Shown here: piece after piece, positions 26,751-35,141 of the stretch
Numbering within the stretch: the first letter of the stretch is position 1
Layout of the letters: each line of letters starts with the position of its first letter
Assembly (NCBI RefSeq): GCF_051859345.1
Contig: NZ_JBHYFV010000019.1
Span: 1 to 64,000, forward strand
Direction: 5' to 3'
Length of the DNA: 64,000 nucleotides
Source: Marivita sp051859345
GTDB taxonomy: Bacteria > Pseudomonadota > Alphaproteobacteria > Rhodobacterales > Rhodobacteraceae
Position numbers and translations under genes: made by a program
The notes under the pieces: generated by a model
Told to the model about the DNA's origin: nothing
The model's input: the letters and a program-made list of their open reading frames with translations, nothing else
Databases searched by the model: none

Positions 26751-27502
26751 GTTTCGTCACTCTGCGATCTTTGACGTTTTCTCGCAGCCATTTCTGACAC
26801 CGCATGCTCGACAAGTTTTATCTTCGCCATGTTGGTGTCTCGGAGCATTTCGTCCACTTCTGCTTCGCCATGTATTAATTGATTTCGAATTTTCTGAACC
26901 TCAGAAAAGGTCATCACAACTGCCGCTGAAAGTTCTCCTTCTTCGTTTAAAGAAACGACATTCATTGAAGATGAAGAGTGCCTGCCGTTCTGTGCCCATT
27001 GGGCCAGTAGGCGTTCAATCTTGATCCAAGATTCGAAAAACTCGCCAATAAGCGCAGCATGTGAATTCTCTGGGAACACAATTTCCAATTCGACGCCAAA
27101 GAGCGCTTCGAAGAGCTTTTCGCATAGCTCTGCGTAAACTTCGACGTTTTTTCGTTCAATCGTTAAGCCATTACCTTGATGATAAAGTTCATTCCTTAAT
27201 CTATGAAACCACTCAAATTCCCCTAAGTTCAAACCAATGATTTTATCACTGGCGTGTTGTTCGATACCATCCAAAAGACTCGGAAAGTTTTTGCAGTACT
27301 CGTCCCGCTCGCGTCTGGAAAGTTGTAAACCAGTGACCCGTTTTGGTAGTGTCAAATAGGTCTGCATGGTCAGCTCGGCTGCATTATCGACCAAGATCAT
27401 TGCAATACGACGCTTTGCATCTGACTGCTCGGAAATCAGTGAAATGCCATGTTGCAATAGTTCTGCAGGACCCGCAGCCCAGAGAGGATGTTCACTATTC
27501 AT
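26747..27502 (-). CDS. Protein with two HEPN-like RN-x3-H motifs (insert in the AAA+/DUF6638 operon)
   Basis: A 251-aa mostly helical protein. Two copies of the HEPN ribonuclease-type motif R-N-x3-H are visible: RLRNELYHQG (R103, H108), followed by a helix typical of these domains (NVEVYAELCEKLFEALFG), and KIRNQLIHGE (R206, H211). HEPN domains often form RNase toxins or defence effectors; whether this one is active is unknown. The ATG at 27502 is chosen for its strong GGAGGG ribosome-binding site. Base composition is visibly richer in A+T than its neighbours, suggesting recent acquisition, yet it overlaps both flanking genes by exactly 4 nt. The upstream partner is a small membrane protein. 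Confidence 0.7.
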   Translation of the reverse strand: MNSEHPLWAAGPAELLQHGISLISEQSDAKRRIAMILVDNAAELTMQTYLTLPKRVTGLQLSRRERDEYCKNFPSLLDGIEQHASDKIIGLNLGEFEWFHRLRNELYHQGNGLTIERKNVEVYAELCEKLFEALFGVELEIVFPENSHAALIGEFFESWIKIERLLAQWAQNGRHSSSSMNVVSLNEEGELSAAVVMTFSEVQKIRNQLIHGEAEVDEMLRDTNMAKIKLVEHAVSEMAARKRQRSQSDET

Positions 27503-27819
27503 CCTTTTCCCTCCGAGCTCTGCCTTTCGCGAACGGTAATCTGGACGACTCGTATGGCGAGGAGAGGTGCCCAGAGTATGGCAGATCCCATCCAAGCAAA
27601 GACCATGTCGGAGAGAATGCTACGCCCCAAAACTGGCTCGCCCGAAATACGAAAATACGTCCAATTCGCAAGTCCGAGTATAGTCCCAATCCCAAGTGCG
27701 CTGAGAGCAAAGCGCTTCAAACCTTTCCATGCCGCGTCATGTGGCACCGGGAGGGCGGAAGGCAGAGCAAAGCAAAGGCCAAGTATCAGGGCAAACGTGA
27801 AAATGGAAAACAGCGTCAC
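27499..27819 (-). CDS. Small membrane protein paired with the HEPN-motif protein
   Basis: A 106-aa hydrophobic protein with about three helices: FSIFTFALILGLCFALPSAL, a middle one around FALSALGIGTILGLANWTY, and a C-terminal one (MVFAWMGSAILWAPLLAIRV), followed by a charged tail. It starts with a GTG at 27819 inside the AAA+ gene's stop (GTGA) and has a strong GGAGG upstream; its stop overlaps the HEPN-motif gene as ATGA. Composition is AT-richer than the operon. I do not recognise the family. It could anchor or neutralise the HEPN-motif protein. Confidence 0.7.
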   Translation of the reverse strand: MTLFSIFTFALILGLCFALPSALPVPHDAAWKGLKRFALSALGIGTILGLANWTYFRISGEPVLGRSILSDMVFAWMGSAILWAPLLAIRVVQITVRERQSSEGKG

Positions 27820-29750
27820 CCCTTCCCCTCCAAATACCGTCTCTTCGCCTCTTCCTGACGCCCAAAGTCCCGCACCATCGCCTCGATCGCCACCTCATCC
27901 GACTTGTCCGCATAGCGGAACTCGGAATCCGCGTAGCGGTTGATCTCCTGGATCACCATCTCGACCGTGATCGGCCGCCGCAGCTCCTCGATCATCGCCG
28001 CCTTCCGATCATAGGGCTGGAACAGGAACAGGTCCGGTTGCTCCATCCATTCATCCGGCAGTTCGAAATCCATCGCGCGGACCTTCACCGCGTCGGTGAT
28101 GTTCTTGATCGCCCGACCCGTAAAGCGCGGGTCGGCCTCCTGAATGGCCTTGAGGTAGGTGCCCATCTTGGCAATCGTGTCCAGCGCGCCGATCCGCGAC
28201 GACACCCGGTCGAACACGTCCATCAACCCCGGCTCCTTGGGCCGATTGTGCGAGTCAAACGACGCCGCCACCGCCTTCTGGATCTGCTGCGCCGCGTACA
28301 ACTCGTGATCCCCCAGCGGGATGTCGTGCTTGCGCCCCATCAACAGCGCAAGGATGTCGATGTAATCCTCCCGCGTCTGCGGCCCGTCCACAAGGAACCG
28401 CGACCCCGCCCGTTGCCGCAGCGCATCATCCACGTTCTCGGGAAAGTTCGAGAACATCCCGAACGTGCAGTTCCCCCGCACCACCGTATTGGCCCCGGCG
28501 AACGCCTCCATGAACACCGCCGTGACCTCCTGCTGCCCCGCGCTGGACTGCCGGTCCCCGCGCTTGCCCGCGATCTGGTCGATGTCGTCGATGGTGCCGA
28601 ACCCGATCACCGACGGATCGAGCACGTTGTTGATAAACGCCTTCGCGTTCTGCCCCGACTTGCCCTGGTAGCTGTCGATATTGTCGATGCCGAAGTTCTG
28701 GTACCGGAACGTGTAGCCCGCGTTCTGGCAGTACTCGTGGATCATCCCCGCCATCATCTGGATCAGCGTCGTCTTGCCGGTCCCCGGCGCGCCATCCCCC
28801 ATGAAGGTAAAGATGAACCCGCCCAGTTCGGCAAACGGATTGAGCCGCCGTTCGAAATCATAGGCCATGAGCATCTTCGCCAACCGCATCGCTTGATACT
28901 TGGCGATATGGTTGCCCACCACCTGATGCGGCTTCTTGAACTGCATGGTGAGCGTTGTGCCCTTGGCGCGGGAAGCAGGCGTGAACCCCCGGATCGTCAG
29001 ATCATCCGCCTCCACCCGCCAATTGGCCGAGGTAAACGCCCCCGTCCGCGCCCCATTCTGGGCGCGCAAAGCGATCCGCTCCATCAACTGTTCGGCAAAC
29101 GCCAACACCGTCGCCACCATGCGCGGCTCGTCACTCGCATGCAGCGAAAGCTTCTGATCCAACTCCCACAACGCCCCATGCAAAGCCAGCTGCGCATTGT
29201 CGGTCAGAACCTCCTGCACCTCACCCACATCGACGGTGACTTCGCTCGCCTGTGACGCCAAGAGAAACGCCGCCGCATTGGCAAACACATACCCAACCGC
29301 CAGCGCTTCGCCTTCGAGCAAACCGGAAAACTCCGCCTTCCGATCCGCCCCCAACGACCCCTGCAAATTCGCCCGCTTCAACTCGCCCAAAGGAGTCGCC
29401 TCGGAAAACGCCTCACCCACAGCCAAGGCAATTCCCAACGCGCGCCGCAGCCCATGCATCACCGCCGCCTGCGCAGGCGACACCAGCGGATCATTGCCAC
29501 TCGCCCCCGCGATCCGGTCGAGCAGATGCACCCCCTCTGGTCGCGCGGTGGACCGCGTCACCAACCCCGGCGTCGTCGACCGAAACCGCCGCCGCGTCCC
29601 AATCCCAGAAGACCGCTCCACCGCCGCAGGCTCTGCACCAGACGCCACCCGTGGCGTGTGATCGAACCCTTCCAGCATCACATTTGCCGCAGGATAATGC
29701 TTGCGGATCGCCTCTTCGCGCAGTTCCATCAAATCGGACGTTACGGACAT
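27816..29750 (-). CDS. AAA+ ATPase of the uncharacterised eight-gene operon
   Basis: A 644-aa protein. An N-terminal region of about 300 residues without recognised motifs includes a helical stretch (about 90-230). The AAA+ core follows: Walker A GDGAPGTGKTTL (about 318-329), Walker B-like GFGTIDDIDQIAG (about 383-395), and the arginine-finger region DDALRQRAGSRF. The Walker B ends in Asp-Asp rather than the usual Asp-Glu, which could slow hydrolysis. A winged lid follows. The gene lies 76 nt after the 372-aa protein gene and overlaps the small membrane-protein gene by 4 nt. MoxR-like or p97-like remodelling of a membrane complex is a reasonable guess from domain type and neighbours. Confidence 0.85.
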   Translation of the reverse strand: MSVTSDLMELREEAIRKHYPAANVMLEGFDHTPRVASGAEPAAVERSSGIGTRRRFRSTTPGLVTRSTARPEGVHLLDRIAGASGNDPLVSPAQAAVMHGLRRALGIALAVGEAFSEATPLGELKRANLQGSLGADRKAEFSGLLEGEALAVGYVFANAAAFLLASQASEVTVDVGEVQEVLTDNAQLALHGALWELDQKLSLHASDEPRMVATVLAFAEQLMERIALRAQNGARTGAFTSANWRVEADDLTIRGFTPASRAKGTTLTMQFKKPHQVVGNHIAKYQAMRLAKMLMAYDFERRLNPFAELGGFIFTFMGDGAPGTGKTTLIQMMAGMIHEYCQNAGYTFRYQNFGIDNIDSYQGKSGQNAKAFINNVLDPSVIGFGTIDDIDQIAGKRGDRQSSAGQQEVTAVFMEAFAGANTVVRGNCTFGMFSNFPENVDDALRQRAGSRFLVDGPQTREDYIDILALLMGRKHDIPLGDHELYAAQQIQKAVAASFDSHNRPKEPGLMDVFDRVSSRIGALDTIAKMGTYLKAIQEADPRFTGRAIKNITDAVKVRAMDFELPDEWMEQPDLFLFQPYDRKAAMIEELRRPITVEMVIQEINRYADSEFRYADKSDEVAIEAMVRDFGRQEEAKRRYLEGKG

Positions 29751-29826
29751 CTTGCGACGCTCCTATGCTTCATCTTGCCAAATAAACTCCCGCCGGAGGC
29801 TCCCGCACGCGGCGTAAGCACGACGA

Positions 29827-30945
29827 TCAATAACTCAAGACCCGCCCCGCATCGCTCACCACGAACTTGCGGACTTGGGCAAATCCCGGCGGGTTCAATT
29901 CTGCCAGGGCCTGAAACGGTCGCTCCGGCAGGATCACCATGCGTTCGGTCGCCGTTGTCCCGGTCTCGGCACCACGCCCGGCAAACGGGTCCAAAGCAAA
30001 CACCTCGCGATCCACTTTCGAGAACCAGCCGGATTTCTCCTGCCGCACGCGCTCGCTTTCCAGCTCTTCCAACGTCCAGGCCAGCGCCCAATCCTGTCCC
30101 TCCGGCGCGCGCGCCTGTTCCAGCACCTCGCGGATCGGGCCGGACTGCTGGGTGAAGGAATGCGAATACATCGGGCCAATGTGAAACCGCCGCAGCCGCT
30201 TGGGGTGCAGATCGTCAAAGGTCTCATCGAACCCCTGCGCAATGGTCAAAAGCTTCAGCCCGCCCAAGCTTTGCGCCATCAGATGCGCCTGCACTTCGGG
30301 CCAGCGGCGTTCGTCCTTGGGCAAGGCATCACGCCCGCTGTCCTCGACCTCCATCAGGTAGATCGTCGGCAGGTTCACCTGGCTGTCATAGACACCCCAG
30401 TGCAGCAGATACCGCCTGCGCGGCTCGGTTCCCGACAGCCACAGGCATTGCGGATCATTGCGCGCCCAGAAAAGCTTGCCGCGTGTCAGTTCCTCGTAAT
30501 AGAGCCGCTGGCTCAGGGTGAATTGCAGCCGCGTCGGGATCGCCTGATCGCCGACGATCTCGGCCACCATCTGATCCTTGAGCGCCTCGACCGACGGCAT
30601 CGACCGCAAATGCTGATCCGCCTGCGCGGCATCGTTGGCCATCACCAGAAGTTCGGTTGCCGTGGGAAACCCGCTGTCGCGAATGTCCATCGTCAACGAG
30701 CCGAAGAACTGCCCGGTGTCCCGCCCGACCAGCAGGTATTTCATCGACAGCGCCCGGAATGTGAGGTTGAGGCCTGTCACATAGCGCGCCAGCACCTCGA
30801 CCTCGGTCTTGGACAGCCGCTTTTCCACATGCAGCATTGCAGCGACCCGGCCCAGATGGCCGAGAATGGCCTCGAACTTGGCAAAGTAGCGGCGGCTGGC
30901 AAGCGTGTCCGGGATGCCGCGATGGTCGTCGGCGGTGTTGGTCAT
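29827..30945 (-). CDS. Conserved protein of unknown function in the AAA+ operon
   Basis: A 372-aa soluble protein with no signal peptide or transmembrane helix. The N-terminal third is helical (YFAKFEAILGHLGRVAAMLH). The middle is beta-rich (RRYLLHWGVYDSQVNLPTIY). No catalytic signature is evident. Its start overlaps the end of the coiled-coil gene by 4 nt (ATGA), and the AAA+ gene follows 76 nt later. I cannot place it in a named family; as a coupled partner of a coiled-coil protein and an ATPase it is probably an adaptor or substrate of that ATPase. Confidence 0.75.
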   Translation of the reverse strand: MTNTADDHRGIPDTLASRRYFAKFEAILGHLGRVAAMLHVEKRLSKTEVEVLARYVTGLNLTFRALSMKYLLVGRDTGQFFGSLTMDIRDSGFPTATELLVMANDAAQADQHLRSMPSVEALKDQMVAEIVGDQAIPTRLQFTLSQRLYYEELTRGKLFWARNDPQCLWLSGTEPRRRYLLHWGVYDSQVNLPTIYLMEVEDSGRDALPKDERRWPEVQAHLMAQSLGGLKLLTIAQGFDETFDDLHPKRLRRFHIGPMYSHSFTQQSGPIREVLEQARAPEGQDWALAWTLEELESERVRQEKSGWFSKVDREVFALDPFAGRGAETGTTATERMVILPERPFQALAELNPPGFAQVRKFVVSDAGRVLSY

Positions 30946-32018
30946 GAACCGTACAGGTTCTTGTCATGCTTCTCGACAATCGACTGGAACCGGCGGGCAA
31001 AGCGTTCGTCGGCCTTGGCCTTGGCCTCCAACACTTCGCGGGCAAAGACCATGTGATCCTCGTGGCTCTCCAGCATGTCAGCCATTTTCTGATTGGTCGC
31101 GGCCCCGATCCCGGCCATCGCGGATTGCGCCTCCTGGTCCGTCTTGACGCCGATCTCGTTGATCCGGTGCGCCACGTCCTGCTGCTGCGCCGTTTTCAGC
31201 GACTTGGAAAGGGCATCATAGAGCACAACCCGCTGTTTCGTGTCGGTCTGCAGCTTGTTGATCAGCACCATTTGCGTCGCCGCCTGATTCTGAAGCGAGT
31301 CGATCCAGGTCTTGCCCTTCTCGATATACCGCTCAAGTGTCTGGCTTTTCGCCAGCTTGACCTGCTCGTCCTGCACCATCGCATTGTAGGCGGCGTTCAA
31401 CTCGGCCAGTTCTGTCTCCAGCTTGGTGCGCGCGGCGGCGTCCTGTTCGACGCTGATCTTGTTTTCCAACTCGATGATCCTGGGGTCCATGCCCAGGATT
31501 TCGGCGCGCACGTTCTCCAATTCGCCGACCGTCGCTTCACGTTCATCCAAGGTCTCGGACAGGTTCACTTCAACCTTGTCCTTCTGTTCGTTCAACAGGT
31601 TCAACTGGCCCTGAAGCAGCGTCACGATCACGTCCGACTTGGTGATCAGATCCTGCAGCTTGTCGTCAATGGAGGCGGTCTTCATCCGCTCCTGTCGCAT
31701 CGACTCTGACTTGCCGCTTGAGAAGATACCGACAAAGCTTTCCCAACCTGTCTTTGACCGCATCTCGTCAAAATCCTTGGAGAATGCCGCCGTCACATCA
31801 TCCAGCCCCATGATCAACTCGGCAATGTTGGCGTTCATCACATCCGTATGCGCATGTACGTCTTCAAGCGTGGCGTTTTCGATGTCGAAAGTGATGTCCG
31901 TGCCAGCCTTCATCTTGGACCGCGCGGTTTCGATCCGAGAGGTCAGTTCGGCGATCTTGGCCTGCGCTTCGGCGACCTGCGCCTGACTTTCGCGCACCTG
32001 GGTGTCAAAATTTGTCAT
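30942..32018 (-). CDS. Long coiled-coil protein, first gene of the AAA+ operon
   Basis: A 358-aa, almost entirely helical, acidic protein. Predicted coiled coils run from about residue 5 to 30 (VRESQAQVAEAQAKIAELTS) and about 125-240 (LLQGQLNLLNEQKDKVEVNL; LGMDPRIIELENKISVEQDA). It lacks a signal peptide. The overall feel is that of TelA/KlaA toxic-anion-resistance or PspA-like proteins, but I cannot confirm either. The ATG at 32018 has AGGAG 7 nt upstream; a TTG at 32021 precedes it. It leads the operon, divergent from a cupin gene across 163 bp. Confidence 0.75.
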   Translation of the reverse strand: MTNFDTQVRESQAQVAEAQAKIAELTSRIETARSKMKAGTDITFDIENATLEDVHAHTDVMNANIAELIMGLDDVTAAFSKDFDEMRSKTGWESFVGIFSSGKSESMRQERMKTASIDDKLQDLITKSDVIVTLLQGQLNLLNEQKDKVEVNLSETLDEREATVGELENVRAEILGMDPRIIELENKISVEQDAAARTKLETELAELNAAYNAMVQDEQVKLAKSQTLERYIEKGKTWIDSLQNQAATQMVLINKLQTDTKQRVVLYDALSKSLKTAQQQDVAHRINEIGVKTDQEAQSAMAGIGAATNQKMADMLESHEDHMVFAREVLEAKAKADERFARRFQSIVEKHDKNLYGS

Positions 32019-32181
32019 CAAAAACTCCTGTCTTCAATCTGATATCGGGATCACCCCAGCGAAAGTAAAGACGATTTACATTCTTTGTCTTCTGCTTGGA
32101 GGGAAATGTCGCAAATGGTTGCCACATTGGAAAGAAAAAGCTGTATCACCGGCCAAAATTCGTTTGGTCAGGAGGGCTGCG

Positions 32182-32523
32182 ATGTCCGATCTCTTTTTGC
32201 GCCTGGACGCTGATGGCGCTTTTGAACAAGACGCGCCAACTGCAGATCGCGTGATATCTGGTGACCCTCGGTTCCGCACATGGAACCGGGAAGACCGGGA
32301 CGGACTCTATTGCGGCTTATGGGAATCGACCCCCGGAAAATGGCGGATCGCTTACGTTGAATGGGAGTTCTGTCACATTCTGGCAGGCCATTCGATCATC
32401 ACCGATGCGGACGGTGTCGATCATCCGCTGCGAACAGGCGACAGTTTCATTCTGCGTCCGGGGTTTACCGGAACGTGGGATGTGATCGAGACGACCCGCA
32501 AAGAATACGTCATCCACCTGTGA
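32182..32523 (+). CDS. Cupin domain protein (Cupin_3-like)
   Basis: A 113-aa single-domain beta-barrel protein. The core reads YVEWEFCHILAGHSIITDAD followed by LRTGDSFILRPGFTGTWDVI, the layout of the Cupin_3 (ureidoglycine aminohydrolase-like) fold. Few of the classical His ligands are visible (only H in CHILAGH), so metal binding is uncertain. The ATG at 32182 has AGGAGG 8 nt upstream. It is 25 nt upstream of the amidinotransferase gene and probably cotranscribed. A role in sensing or tailoring a related small molecule is only inference. Confidence 0.8.
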   Translation: MSDLFLRLDADGAFEQDAPTADRVISGDPRFRTWNREDRDGLYCGLWESTPGKWRIAYVEWEFCHILAGHSIITDADGVDHPLRTGDSFILRPGFTGTWDVIETTRKEYVIHL

Positions 32524-32548
32524 ACATCGAAGACAAGGAAAGAAGGGA

Positions 32549-33670
32549 ATGAACTGGTCGCCGGACAAAACCCAGGTCAAAAGCTGGAACGAATGGGACA
32601 CTCTGCGCCATGTGATCGTGGGTCGCGCGGATGACTGCCACATCCCGCCCGAGGAACCGGCGCTTGACGCAAAAGTGCCAGAAGACAGCGACATGCGCGG
32701 TCAGTGGGGACGGCGACCACAAGATACCATCGACCGTGCAAACGAATTGCTGGATGGCTTTGCCGACATGCTGGCCAAGCGCGGCATCCGGGTGGATCGC
32801 CCGACGCCAACGGATTTCTCGAAGCCCGTGACGACGCCTGACTTCCACACAGACAGCCAGTTTGGCTGCATGCCGCCGCGCGATGTGTTGCTGACCGTGG
32901 GGCACGAAATCCTTGAAGCGACCATGTCCTATCGCTGCCGGTGGTTCGAATATCTGTGCTACCGGCCGCTGATGCAGCAATATTGGGAAGAGGACGTGAA
33001 TTTCCGCCACGAGGCGGCGCCCAAGCCGCGCCTGACAGATGCGGATTATCACGCCGATTACCTGTCCGAGAAGATCGGCATCGAAAAGCGCCTCAAGTGG
33101 ACGGCCGAGAAGTTCTTTGTCACCACCGAGGAAGAACCGCTCTTCGATGCGGCGGATGTGCTGCGGTTTGGCAAAGACCTGATCGTGCAGCATGGGTTTA
33201 CCACGAATATGAAGGGCATCGAGTGGCTGCGCCGTCATTTCGCCGACCATCGCGTGCGCGCCGTGAACTTCCCCGGTGATCCGTACCCGATCCATATCGA
33301 CGCCACGTTCACGCCGCTGCGCCCCGGTCTGATCCTGAACAACCCGAACCGTCGTCTGCCGGACGACCAGCGCGCGTATTTTCAGAGAAACGATTGGGAA
33401 ATCGTTGACGCGGCCCAGCCTTCGCACAACACGCCGCCGCCGCTCTGCTATTCGTCCACATGGCTGTCAATGAACGTGCTGGTTCTGGATCCCAGGACCG
33501 TCTGCGTCGAGGCGTCCGAGGTCTACCAGATGGAACAGATGGACAAGCTGGGGATGGAGGTGATCCCGGTCGCGCTTCGCGATGCCTATGCGTTCGGTGG
33601 CGGGTTGCATTGCTGCACGGCGGATGTCTACCGCGATGGCGATTGCGAAGATTATTTCCCCAAACAATAA
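32549..33670 (+). CDS. Glycine amidinotransferase (L-arginine:glycine amidinotransferase) homologue
   Basis: A 373-aa amidinotransferase. It matches the eukaryotic/bacterial GATM pattern closely: NEWDTLRHVIVGRA near the N terminus, TTPDF, PRDVLLTVGHEILEA, FDAADVLRFGKDL with the catalytic Asp, GIEWLRRHFADHRV, YPIHIDATFTPLRPG with His249, STWLSMNVLVLD, and GGGLHCCTADVYRDG with the thiouronium-forming Cys355. The family transfers the amidino group of arginine to an amine such as glycine (giving guanidinoacetate) or to scyllo-inosamine. It follows the cupin gene and converges on gmaS. A primary-amine acceptor linked to methylamine metabolism is conceivable but speculative. Confidence 0.85.
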   Translation: MNWSPDKTQVKSWNEWDTLRHVIVGRADDCHIPPEEPALDAKVPEDSDMRGQWGRRPQDTIDRANELLDGFADMLAKRGIRVDRPTPTDFSKPVTTPDFHTDSQFGCMPPRDVLLTVGHEILEATMSYRCRWFEYLCYRPLMQQYWEEDVNFRHEAAPKPRLTDADYHADYLSEKIGIEKRLKWTAEKFFVTTEEEPLFDAADVLRFGKDLIVQHGFTTNMKGIEWLRRHFADHRVRAVNFPGDPYPIHIDATFTPLRPGLILNNPNRRLPDDQRAYFQRNDWEIVDAAQPSHNTPPPLCYSSTWLSMNVLVLDPRTVCVEASEVYQMEQMDKLGMEVIPVALRDAYAFGGGLHCCTADVYRDGDCEDYFPKQ

Positions 33671-33741
33671 CTCTGCCTGAACCCACCGCATTGCGTTTCA
33701 GTCAGCAGGACTGCACGCATCAGCGCGTCTGTCAGGGAGCG

Positions 33742-35070
33742 TCAGATGTCCAGCGTGTTGTCCTTTTCCCATTGCGTGAAGTGCGACACATAGGAATTCC
33801 ATTCCTGCATCTTCAGGTTCAGGAAGGCGGTTGAGAACTCATCACCCATCGCAGCCTTCAATTCCTTGTCCCTGTCATAGGCGCGCAAGGCATCCAGCAT
33901 GTTCAGCGGTAGTTTCGGCGCGCCCCGCACCTTGTGGCCTTCGGCATACATGTCGATATCGTACCGCTTGCCCGGATCGGCTTTGGACCGGACGCCCGAC
34001 AGTCCCGCCGCGATGATTACCGCTTGTAAAAGATAGGGATTCGCCGCCCCATCCGCGAGGCGCAGTTCGAACCGCCCCGGTCCGGGGACGCGCACCATGT
34101 GGGTGCGGTTGTTGCCGGTCCATGTGACGGTGTTGGGTGCCCACGTCGCCCCTGACATCGTGCGCGGCGCGTTGATGCGCTTGTAGCTGTTCACGGTGGG
34201 GTTGGTGATCGCGGCAAGCGCGCTGGCGTGTTTCATGATCCCGCCAAGGAAATGCTTGCCGCGCTCCGACAGGCCGACTTCACCGGTCTGGCCTTCGCCG
34301 TCGCCGGCAAAGACGTTGGTTTTCGCCTGATCGCCGGGCGCATCCCAGACCGAGATATGTGCGTGGCAGCCATTGCCGGTCAGACCTTCAATGGGTTTGG
34401 GCATAAAGGTGGCGCGGAAGCCGTGTTTCTCAGCCACGGATTTGACCATGAACTTGAAGAACGAATGTTTGTCGGCGGTCTTCAACGCATCGTCAAAGTC
34501 CCAGTTCATCTCGAACTGGCCATTCGCGTCTTCGTGGTCGTTCTGGTACGGCCCCCAGCCCAGATCGAGCATGTAGTCGCAAATCTCGCGCACCACGTCG
34601 TAGCGGCGCATCACCGCTTGCTGGTCGTAGCAGGGCTTTTCGGCGGTATCGAACGGGTCGCTGATCTGGTCGCCTTCTGGGGTGAGCAGGAAAAACTCGG
34701 CCTCCACCCCTGTCTTGACGTGCAGACCTTCGCCCGTCGCCTCGTCGATCAGCCGCCGCAGCACGTTGCGCGGGGCCTGGGCCACGTCTTCGCCCTCCAT
34801 CACGCAATTCGCAGCGACCCAAGCGACCTCGGGTTTCCACGGCAGTTGAATGACCGAGGACGGGTCAGGCACGGCCAGCATGTCGGGATGGGCGGGCGTC
34901 ATGTCGAGCCATGTGGCAAAGCCCGCGAATCCGGCGCCGTCTTCCTGCATGTCGGCGATCGCCTGTGCCGGAACCAGTTTGGCACGTTGCCCACCGAAGA
35001 GATCGGTAAACGAAATCATGAAATACTTGACGCCCTTATCCGAGGCGAATTTGGCGAGATCCGTGGTCAT
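33742..35070 (-). CDS. gmaS: Gamma-glutamylmethylamide synthetase (type III glutamine-synthetase-like)
   Basis: A 442-aa glutamine-synthetase-fold ligase. The ATP/metal core is seen in TGVEAEFFLL (metal Glu), NDHEDANGQFEMNWDF, NGCHAHISVW and RVPGPGRFELRLADGAANPY. GmaS ligates methylamine to glutamate with ATP, the entry step of the N-methylglutamate pathway. On sequence alone it could be called a GlnT-type glutamine synthetase, but it is transcribed directly after mgsABC with mgdABCD nearby, the known gmaS setting in roseobacters. The N terminus MTTDLAKFASDKGVKYFMIS suits the family. It is 71 nt downstream of mgsC. Confidence 0.88.
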   Translation of the reverse strand: MTTDLAKFASDKGVKYFMISFTDLFGGQRAKLVPAQAIADMQEDGAGFAGFATWLDMTPAHPDMLAVPDPSSVIQLPWKPEVAWVAANCVMEGEDVAQAPRNVLRRLIDEATGEGLHVKTGVEAEFFLLTPEGDQISDPFDTAEKPCYDQQAVMRRYDVVREICDYMLDLGWGPYQNDHEDANGQFEMNWDFDDALKTADKHSFFKFMVKSVAEKHGFRATFMPKPIEGLTGNGCHAHISVWDAPGDQAKTNVFAGDGEGQTGEVGLSERGKHFLGGIMKHASALAAITNPTVNSYKRINAPRTMSGATWAPNTVTWTGNNRTHMVRVPGPGRFELRLADGAANPYLLQAVIIAAGLSGVRSKADPGKRYDIDMYAEGHKVRGAPKLPLNMLDALRAYDRDKELKAAMGDEFSTAFLNLKMQEWNSYVSHFTQWEKDNTLDI

Positions 35071-35141
35071 GCAGTCAGTTCCCCGTTGTTTCTTAACCCA
35101 TTGAAAAAGGCGCAGCCTGTGCGCCGCGCCTTATGTCCGTG

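Noticed and set aside
28038..29255. A long plus-strand open frame opposite the AAA+ ATPase gene.
   Set aside because: Arg/Pro/His-rich composition typical of an antisense shadow; the minus-strand ATPase with Walker motifs is the real gene.
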